NCBI GenBank assembly: GCA_016209105.1
Contig: JACQWR010000026.1
Coordinates: 1 to 54,317, forward strand
Direction: 5' to 3'
DNA: 54,317 bases
Source: Deltaproteobacteria bacterium
GTDB lineage: Bacteria > Desulfobacterota > Syntrophia > Syntrophales > JACQWR01
This document shows, in pieces, positions 17,188 to 23,521 of the stretch (within the stretch, counting starts at the first letter, position 1; each line of letters opens with the position of its first letter). A program made the translations under genes and the position numbers. The notes under the pieces are model-generated. The model made no database searches. It was given only the letters and a program-made list of their open reading frames with translations, and had not been told where the DNA came from.

Positions 17188-17417
17188 CAGGCTGTTGAAA
17201 AACACTCGCCTGCTGCGTTCCCTCGTCCTTCGTCACTGCGACGTACGTCAATGTACGACTCGCTCCTCAGGACCGGGGTCGCGTCCGGAACCCAGCCCGC
17301 AAGGCTGGGTGAAGGGCGAAATGTGTCCTGATGTACTTCCTCTCCGGGAAGTGCCAAGTATCGCGCGGCACTTCAATTCGGAGGCCTTGCATCCGAGCAT
17401 TTTTGAACAGCCTGTTA
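17185..17417. repeat. Family R2 MITE-like element (233 bp)
   Basis: Terminal inverted repeats TAGCAGGCTGTTGAAAAA and TAACAGGCTGTTCAAAAA (read inward). Inside are a GCGACGTACG palindrome module and several GC hairpins. There is no coding capacity. The left end overlaps the TAG stop of the NYN gene; the right end is 17 nt from the holA stop. Confidence 0.8.
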
Positions 17418-17434
17418 GGAATAGAGGCTTCCGA

Positions 17435-18814
17435 TCAACCGAGGCACACCCGCGTCAGAAAACGCTCAAGCATGAGCTTCGGCTCTTTCGCCGTGGTCTT
17501 GAATGCAATGTCGATTTCCAAGAGTTCCTCCATGGCACGGAGCAGGGACTCGCGGGAAAAGCGGGCCGAGTTTTTCAGGGCGAGGTAAATGGCATAGGGA
17601 TGCTGACCCGCAAGGCCGCTTTCCTTTTTACTTCCCGGGGCGATCCATGCCTTGATCGTAGGATAAACGGTCCGCTGAAAGCGACCATAGTCCATTTCCG
17701 GGCGAAAAGAGGGAAGTTTGCCGGACATGATGAATATCTTGGCGTACAGCAAAAATCTGATCTCCCTCGCAAGCATGGACAGTATCGGCAAATGGTGAAC
17801 CCCCTGTTCAAGGAGATGGGTGAGCGTGACGAGCGACTTGTCCAGTTTTTTTTCCGCGACCAACGCCGTCAGATCAAAAACCCTTTCCTCCTTCGTTGTG
17901 CCGACTGCCTCCTCGACATCGCGCTCCTCTATCGTCGTCCTCGCTCCCGTGTAGCTCACCAGCTTTTCGACAGCGGCCAGGGCTTCCCGAAGCTGGAAGC
18001 CGGTTTTTTCCCCCAACGCGAGCCAGGCGCCGGGCGACATTTTCTTCCCGCTTGGGACAAGGAGTTCCGCCGCTAACGTCATGAGAGCCTGCTTCTGCCT
18101 CGACCCGCCTTTGAGGAGGGGAAAATGAAGCACCTTTCCCACTTCTGATATGACCTTGAAAAGACGCTTTCTCTTATCCGCCGTCATCGCCGTGAGGATC
18201 AGGTGATTCCCCGGCGGAAGTCCGCCTGTAAGGATTTCGCAAAGCCGGTCCGTCCTGTCCGGCTCTTCTTTCACCTCCCCTTTCCCGCCGGCGCAGAAAT
18301 CAACAATCCGGGGGAACCACTGTTCCCGGTCTTCCCCGTCGTCTCCCGGCACCGTCGCGCGCCATTCGTCATCCGTGATTTTCCTCCAGCCGCCTCCGCT
18401 CAGTTCATCAAGCGTCCAGCCCGTAATCTTCAGGAACTGCATAAAACAGGAAGCCGCCCGGGCGGCATTGTCGTCAAGATTGTCGCGTATTTTCCGGATT
18501 AACTCAGCCAGTGTCGCCCGGGAGTGGAAAAGTTGCGTATTTCTTACGACGATCACTTTCCTGCCGGGTATGAGGGGTGCGGTGAGGAGGGATTCGCAGA
18601 GCCAGCCCAAGTCTTCGCGCTCCCCGTCCACCTGAAAGAGATTCAGGTCCCTGTCTGCGGGAAGAACCAGCGCATCCGCGATTCTGGTCAGGGCATCTCC
18701 GACGCGGTACTCGTCTTCGCCGTAAATAAGGTAGCAGGGGCAGATATTCCCGTCGGCAAGGCCCGCAAGGACCGCCTCCAGGGTTTCCCCGGTATCATCG
18801 GCATGAACATCCAT
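17435..18814 (-). CDS. holA: DNA polymerase III delta subunit
   Basis: A 459-residue clamp-loader delta subunit that opens the sliding clamp. The N-terminus PCYLIYGEDEYRVGDAL and the LLTAPLIPGRKVIVVRN strand mark the first AAA-like domain. The second domain and the collar are recognisable (LREALAAVEKLVSYTG, RTTIEERDVEEAVG, FDLTALVAEKKLDKSL, LARRIR-like LAREIRFLL). E. coli delta is 343 residues. The excess is mainly an insertion at about residues 115-200 (SCFMQFLKITGW through CEILTGGLPPG). The start ATG 18814 has no strong Shine-Dalgarno. R2 elements flank the gene on both sides. Confidence 0.9.
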   Translation of the reverse strand: MDVHADDTGETLEAVLAGLADGNICPCYLIYGEDEYRVGDALTRIADALVLPADRDLNLFQVDGEREDLGWLCESLLTAPLIPGRKVIVVRNTQLFHSRATLAELIRKIRDNLDDNAARAASCFMQFLKITGWTLDELSGGGWRKITDDEWRATVPGDDGEDREQWFPRIVDFCAGGKGEVKEEPDRTDRLCEILTGGLPPGNHLILTAMTADKRKRLFKVISEVGKVLHFPLLKGGSRQKQALMTLAAELLVPSGKKMSPGAWLALGEKTGFQLREALAAVEKLVSYTGARTTIEERDVEEAVGTTKEERVFDLTALVAEKKLDKSLVTLTHLLEQGVHHLPILSMLAREIRFLLYAKIFIMSGKLPSFRPEMDYGRFQRTVYPTIKAWIAPGSKKESGLAGQHPYAIYLALKNSARFSRESLLRAMEELLEIDIAFKTTAKEPKLMLERFLTRVCLG

Positions 18815-18859
18815 GGAAGAACCCGCGCGTTTTTTCTGGTTAGAAATAATACGGCTGTT

Positions 18860-18966
18860 TAGCAGGTTGCTGAAAAAGTGGAAGCCGTACGCCGAATGGC
18901 AAAGGAACAGGGCAGCAGACGTTATCCCCGCGAAGGCGTGGGATGGGCATTTTCAGCAGCTTGTTA
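18860..18966. repeat. Family R2 MITE-like element (107 bp)
   Basis: Ends TAGCAGGTTGCTGAAAAAG and, inverted, TAACAAGCTGCTGAAAATG. It lies between holA and the LOG gene and its right end forms the LOG TAA stop codon. Confidence 0.75.
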
Positions 18967-19617
18967 GAGGATAACAAATTTCTGTATATGTCGGACGACC
19001 TCCTCCGGGTCATCAATAATCTGGATATAATCGAGATCATCCCGGGAAATCCTCTCAGTCCTCAGCATGGTCCCCTTTAACCAATCAATCAAGCCCCCCC
19101 AGTATTCACTCCCCATGAGGACAACGGGAAAACTTTTGATCCGTTTTGTCTGGATCAGGGTCAGCGCCTCAAAGAGTTCATCCATGGTTCCGAAGCCGCC
19201 GGGAAGGACAACGTAGGCAACCGCATACTTGACGAACATTACTTTGCGGATAAAGAAATACTTGTAATCAATGGTGACGTTTGCGAACTGATTGGGTCTC
19301 TGCTCAAAGGGAAGGCGGATATTCATGCCCACGGACGTACCGCCCGCTTCCGCCGCCCCCTTGTTTGCCGCTTCCATAATGCCGGGCCCGCCACCCGTGA
19401 TCACGCTGAAACCCTTTTCCGCCAGGCGATGGGCGAGATATTCCGCCTTTTTGTAGGAGGGATCATCGGCATGCACCCGCGCCGATCCAAAAATGCTCAC
19501 GGCATTGCGCACCGCGGAGAGCGCCTCAATTCCTTCCACGAATTCCGCCATGATGCGGAAGACACGCCAGGATTCTTCTATGGACAGGGCATCCACCAGG
19601 TATTGTTTCTCTTCCAT
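18964..19617 (-). CDS. LOG-family (TIGR00730) Rossmann protein
   Basis: A 217-residue protein of the LOG family, best known as cytokinin riboside 5'-monophosphate phosphoribohydrolases (nucleotide N-glycosidases) and often misnamed lysine decarboxylase. The diagnostic motif pair is present: GGGPGIMEAANKGA and PGGFGTMDELFE, plus SIFGSARV at the N-terminus. ATG 19617 is preferred, with AGGAAGG 8 nt upstream. Its TAA stop coincides with the end of an R2 repeat. The bacterial substrate is unclear, and the neighbours (rpsU upstream, holA downstream) do not help. Confidence 0.88.
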   Translation of the reverse strand: MEEKQYLVDALSIEESWRVFRIMAEFVEGIEALSAVRNAVSIFGSARVHADDPSYKKAEYLAHRLAEKGFSVITGGGPGIMEAANKGAAEAGGTSVGMNIRLPFEQRPNQFANVTIDYKYFFIRKVMFVKYAVAYVVLPGGFGTMDELFEALTLIQTKRIKSFPVVLMGSEYWGGLIDWLKGTMLRTERISRDDLDYIQIIDDPEEVVRHIQKFVIL

Positions 19618-19684
19618 ACTGCGCACCTTCCTGTTTTGAGAAGACAAAAGCTAAAAGCCTGCTCCCTACGGTCCCTGGATTTCC

Positions 19685-19876
19685 CTAAGCGGTCTTCCGT
19701 CGCTGAACCTTGGCAAGTCTTCTGCGCGCCTCAATGGCCTTTCTCTTCTTCTTCACTGACGGCTTTTCGTAGGCCCTGCGCACCTTAAGTTCCTTGAACA
19801 AGCCGCTTTTGGACAGCTTATTTTTGAGAATCTTCAGGGCTTTCTCTACATCATTGTCGAATACTTTTACCTCCAA
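19685..19876 (-). CDS. rpsU: 30S ribosomal protein S21
   Basis: A 63-residue basic protein: EVKVFDNDVEKALKILKNKL, then GLFKELKVRRAYEKPSVKKK and an Arg/Lys-rich tail. S21 binds near the anti-Shine-Dalgarno end of 16S rRNA. I chose TTG 19876 because AAGGAG lies 8 nt upstream and the product begins where the family does. A longer in-frame start upstream would add 24 residues unlike S21. The hisC gene lies upstream on the same strand. Confidence 0.93.
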   Translation of the reverse strand: MEVKVFDNDVEKALKILKNKLSKSGLFKELKVRRAYEKPSVKKKRKAIEARRRLAKVQRRKTA

Positions 19877-20061
19877 AATCTTTACTCCTTTCTTGTGATA
19901 AGGGGTTTTCTTTCCCGCCCCATTTGTCCCACGCAATAGGGAATCCATTAAAAGGCGTTGCCCGACAAAAAAAGGGGCAGTACGGCGCCGTCTTTTTTCA
20001 CTGTGCCGTAAACCACCCCTTGATGTTGCTTATATGTTAGACCACGCTCCTTACTCGGCCC

Positions 20062-21126
20062 CTATTCTGCAATAGCGCCTTTTAATGCCTGTATAAACTC
20101 CTCGTTTTCCTCACGCCTCCCCACCGTCACCCGCAAGCAGTTCCGCGTGATGCCGGGGGCGTTGAAATTTTTGACGAGAATTCCCCGGCCGGTAAGTTTT
20201 TCATATATGCTATCTGCATCAAAAACGCAACTAAAAAGAATAAAATTCGCATCAGAAGGGAAGGGGCGGATTCCCTCGATTTTTTTGAGTTTCCGGTATA
20301 GATCATCTCGACGCTCAATTATCTCTTCCGCCTGACGGAGGAACTCCGCTTCGTGTTCCAGGTAAAAACCGGCGGCAACCTGGGACAGGGAATTAAGATT
20401 GTAGGGCAGTCTGACCTTCTCAAGCTCTCGCACCAGCGACGCGGAACCAACCAGCAATCCTATCCTCATCGCGGCAAGCCCCACCTTGGATAGGGTTCTC
20501 AGCACCACTAAATTTTCATATTTATCCAAAAGGGACAGAAACGTTTTCCGGGAAAAATTACCATACGCCTCGTCCACCACCACCAACCCGCCGGAGGCCC
20601 TGATAATAGTTTCAATCCGCTCCCTGCTGAAGCACTTGCCGGTGGGATTGTTGGGATAGCCGAGAAACGTCAGGGCCGGGACATTATTGCCAACGTGTTG
20701 CCGGATAGCGTCCACATCCAGGTCAAAATCGAGATCGAGGGGCACTTCAATGACCCGGAAACCCGCATTCAGGGAAGTTATTCGGTACATGGCAAACGCC
20801 GGCACAGGAACGAGAGCTGCGGCGCCGGGACCAGCAAGGGCAAAACAGAGGATCTGGATGAGTTCATCGGACCCGTTGCCGAGCATCACCATCTCCCTGT
20901 TCACACCGTATCGGTCGGCAAAAAGTTTCCGGAGACGAGGAGAACCGGCATCGGGATAACGGTTCAGCTGGGTATCCCGCATGACGCGAAAAAGCTCATC
21001 CTTAAGCGCGGGGGAAAGAGCGAAAGGGTTTTCATTGGCATCAAGTTTTATGCGGCAGGACGGGGCTTCGGCATTGTAGGCCTTCTGCGCAAGCACCTCC
21101 CGCCTGATAAGGGCTTTAATATCCAT
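20062..21126 (-). CDS. hisC: Histidinol-phosphate aminotransferase
   Basis: A 354-residue fold-type I PLP enzyme, normal length, converting imidazole acetol phosphate to histidinol phosphate in histidine biosynthesis. It shows LDANENPF near the N-terminus, GNGSDELIQ (cofactor phosphate), YPNNPTGKCF, VVVDEAYGNF and the Schiff-base lysine K214 in RTLSKVGLAAMRIG, then LRVTVG near the end. The only clear Shine-Dalgarno (GGGAGG) is rather far from ATG 21126. It is apart from the other his gene here (hisD at 47.6 kb), so the pathway genes are dispersed. Confidence 0.93.
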   Translation of the reverse strand: MDIKALIRREVLAQKAYNAEAPSCRIKLDANENPFALSPALKDELFRVMRDTQLNRYPDAGSPRLRKLFADRYGVNREMVMLGNGSDELIQILCFALAGPGAAALVPVPAFAMYRITSLNAGFRVIEVPLDLDFDLDVDAIRQHVGNNVPALTFLGYPNNPTGKCFSRERIETIIRASGGLVVVDEAYGNFSRKTFLSLLDKYENLVVLRTLSKVGLAAMRIGLLVGSASLVRELEKVRLPYNLNSLSQVAAGFYLEHEAEFLRQAEEIIERRDDLYRKLKKIEGIRPFPSDANFILFSCVFDADSIYEKLTGRGILVKNFNAPGITRNCLRVTVGRREENEEFIQALKGAIAE

Positions 21127-21149
21127 TCCCGCTACCGGGGACCTCCCTA

Positions 21150-21196
21150 TTGAAGATACCCTTAAGCACCCTGTGGAGCATCTTCGATTCTTTAAA
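21150..21196 (+). repeat. Family R-A element, first half only
   Basis: TTGAAGATACCC..GTGGAGCATCTTCGATTCTTTAA matches the first half of the copies at 5378 and 40581. It lies between hisC and gcvH. Confidence 0.5.
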
Positions 21197-21216
21197 GCGG
21201 CAACCCGCCTCTCTCC

Positions 21217-21615
21217 TCAGTCTATCTCCATCTCCTGGGCGATAAAATCTTGATACCCCTTCAGATCCAGGAGGTCATCAAGCTCCGACGGCTCTGCTAT
21301 GTCAATAACCATCATCCAGCCCGTATCGTGGGGATCGCTGTTGATGATGCCAATGTCATCCACAATATCCTCGTTGATGCTTATTATCTCGCCGCTCAAC
21401 GGCGCGATGAGGTCAATGAGGTTCCTCGCCGACTCCACCACCCCAAAGGGTTCATCCTTTTCCACGGAGGTATCAACCTCGGGAAGCTCAATGGAAAGGG
21501 CCTCCCCGAGTTTTTCCTGGGCGTAATCCGTGATCCCGATAGTGGCCAGATTACCATCCAGCCTTACCCAGGCGTGTTCACGGCTGTAAAGCAGATCATC
21601 TGGAAAAACTTTCAT
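21217..21615 (-). CDS. gcvH: GcvH-like protein lacking the lipoyl lysine
   Basis: A 132-residue protein with the full glycine cleavage H-protein fold: YSREHAWVRLDGN, IGITDYAQEKLGE, IELPEVDTSV, APLSGEIISIN and the C-terminal DPHDTGWMMVIDI. In H proteins the hairpin motif is ESVKAxSD and its lysine carries lipoate. Here the motif is ESARNLID, and the lysine position is Arg64 (codon AGG, 21424-21426). It therefore cannot be lipoylated in the usual way and is unlikely to be a working H protein. ATG 21615 has AAGGA 9 nt upstream. It follows the M24 peptidase gene by 12 nt and so is probably cotranscribed; no gcvT or gcvP is nearby. Confidence 0.85.
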   Translation of the reverse strand: MKVFPDDLLYSREHAWVRLDGNLATIGITDYAQEKLGEALSIELPEVDTSVEKDEPFGVVESARNLIDLIAPLSGEIISINEDIVDDIGIINSDPHDTGWMMVIDIAEPSELDDLLDLKGYQDFIAQEMEID

Positions 21616-21627
21616 GTGCAATCATCC

Positions 21628-22716
21628 TTACTGTATAATGGTCAACTCTTTCGGCATCTTTGTCAGCACCTCACAGCCCTTTTCCTTCACCAATACCGTA
21701 TCTTCGATACGCACTCCCCAGGCACCGGGGAAATAGACGCCCGGTTCCAGGGTTATAACCATGCCCGTTTCAAGGATTCCTTCCGATTTTGCCGCTATGC
21801 GCGGCGCCTCGTGGACAGCCAGCCCCACTCCGTGGCCGGCGCCGTGGGAAAAATTGGGTCCCAGGCCGCTCTCCTCTATGTAGCCCCGAACAACACGATC
21901 AATGTCCGCGCAGGGGACGCCGGCCCTGACGGCATTGAACGCGAGATCGTGGGCCTTTTTTACCAGATTATAGACGTCCTTTTGTTTTTGGTCCGTGCGC
22001 CCCACCAGGAACGTGCATGTTTCATCACAATGGTAGCCGTTTACCACCGCCCCGTAATCAATGACAACGGCATCCCCGTCCGCGATCTTACGCATCCCCG
22101 GTCTGGCATGGGGCAGGGCGGAGTTCTCTCCCGAGGCAACGATAACCGGGAAAGCTACATCATCGGCGCCGCCGCGCTTTATCCTGAATTCAAGTTCGCA
22201 AGCAACGTCTCTTTCCCGAATGCCAGGTTTCAGGATATCCGTAAGACCGCTCAGAACATGAAAACAAACGTCAGCCGCCGCCTTGATGCTGGCGATCTCT
22301 CCCTCATCCTTGACGGCCCGGATATGGTTAATCTCATCGGACAGGGGTTTTAACGCGACCTCGCGCAGGTTGTTCTTCAGCCAGAAATAGGCATCAACAT
22401 TCAGCGCCAAGGCTTCAAACCCGGCAACACGGGAACCAGTATCGCCGATGGCGGCTGCAATTCCTTCTCGCTTATCCCGGTATTCGACCAAGGACACGCC
22501 GGAGGCTTCACCGCCGGCCTGGGTAACATACCGGCCGTCAACCAAGAGCTGCGCCTCTTTCTCCCCCACTAAAAGCGCTCCGTCACTGCCCGTAAATCCG
22601 GTCAGGTAACGGATATTAATCATGTCGAGGAAAAGGACGGCATCCACGCCGAGTTCCGGAAAACGGGTTCGGAGACGGTCCATTCTTCCCTGGAGAGACG
22701 GAAGCTCACCGTGCAT
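21628..22716 (-). CDS. Xaa-Pro aminopeptidase (M24B family)
   Basis: A 363-residue pita-bread metallopeptidase removing N-terminal residues before proline. The creatinase-like N-domain starts MDRLRTRFPELGVDAVLF and contains RYLTGFTGSDG. The catalytic domain carries the five metal ligands: VVIDYG (Asp), CDETCTF (Asp), HGAGHGVGLAVHE (His), TLEPGVY (Glu) and RIEDTV (Glu). ATG 22716 overlaps the end of the upstream TPR gene by 11 nt, so translation may be coupled. Order on the strand: TPR gene, peptidase, gcvH-like. Confidence 0.92.
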   Translation of the reverse strand: MHGELPSLQGRMDRLRTRFPELGVDAVLFLDMINIRYLTGFTGSDGALLVGEKEAQLLVDGRYVTQAGGEASGVSLVEYRDKREGIAAAIGDTGSRVAGFEALALNVDAYFWLKNNLREVALKPLSDEINHIRAVKDEGEIASIKAAADVCFHVLSGLTDILKPGIRERDVACELEFRIKRGGADDVAFPVIVASGENSALPHARPGMRKIADGDAVVIDYGAVVNGYHCDETCTFLVGRTDQKQKDVYNLVKKAHDLAFNAVRAGVPCADIDRVVRGYIEESGLGPNFSHGAGHGVGLAVHEAPRIAAKSEGILETGMVITLEPGVYFPGAWGVRIEDTVLVKEKGCEVLTKMPKELTIIQ

Positions 22717-23395
22717 GGCTTCCCGTCCTGTCAACGTTTTTCAGCCACCGTGCGAGCTCATCCATGAGCGCCGCGCGCTGCCGCAAGGAACGCGTCTTCT
22801 CCTTCCGGTCATTCAACAGGAATTTTACCCGCTCCAGCGCGGACACGGCGGCTGCATTGCCCGGATCTTTTGCGAGTATCTCCTGAAGCAAATTCTCCGC
22901 CATATCGAGATGTCCCTGCTTCAGGTACAACTCCGCCATGGTTACAGTTTGAAAACCGGAAACCACCTCTTGCCCATCCGCATCCGTCTCTTCCGCCGGA
23001 AGGATGTTTTCTCCCACGGTGTCCGCAAGCTCGGCCAGCTTCTCCGATATTTCTCTATTCAGCGGCGCGTCGGGATTAAGAGCGATGAACTTCCGGTAAA
23101 ACGTCGCCGCCTCCCTGCTCATGCCGGACCGTTGACAGATATCTCCCATGCGCGCGTATATACGGGAGAGTTCAAAGAGCATCGTATCCACTTCCCGGAG
23201 CATCTCCATAACCCTGTCCAGCCGCCCCATCCTCGTCCACGCATGACAGGCCACAATCATGGCTTCCGTGTCGCCGGGAAAGCGGTTGAGCCAATCCCGG
23301 GCCAGATCCTGGGCCATTTGATACAAGCCCTGATCCAGACAGGCCTCAGCCCGTGCAAGAAAGGCATCTCTCTCTTTGGGCGCGCTGTTGCTCAT
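22706..23395 (-). CDS. Tetratricopeptide-repeat protein
   Basis: A 229-residue soluble helical protein with TPR-like units at about residues 10-40, 75-105 and 150-185 (for example AELYLKQGHLDMAENLLQEILAKDPGN, split here only to show the A/G/Y/A/P spacing). There is no signal peptide or membrane segment. By family it is a scaffold for protein contacts; the partner is unknown. It lies 127 nt after pilY1 on the same strand and overlaps the peptidase gene by 11 nt, so it may be cotranscribed with either group. The Shine-Dalgarno is weak. Confidence 0.75.
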   Translation of the reverse strand: MSNSAPKERDAFLARAEACLDQGLYQMAQDLARDWLNRFPGDTEAMIVACHAWTRMGRLDRVMEMLREVDTMLFELSRIYARMGDICQRSGMSREAATFYRKFIALNPDAPLNREISEKLAELADTVGENILPAEETDADGQEVVSGFQTVTMAELYLKQGHLDMAENLLQEILAKDPGNAAAVSALERVKFLLNDRKEKTRSLRQRAALMDELARWLKNVDRTGSHAR

Positions 23396-23521
23396 GGCAT
23401 TTTTTCTCGTTATTTTTCAGGAAGGCGGAAGGACGCTAACATAGCGCATATGCCCTGTCAAGGAAGAAATCGCAGACTTTGTTTCCTGCCGTTACCGTCT
23501 CCCGGTAGCGGCAGGAAAGAT

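Noticed and set aside
18964..19617. Lysine decarboxylase
   Set aside because: The PGGxGTxxE motif is that of LOG phosphoribohydrolases; there is no PLP-binding domain.
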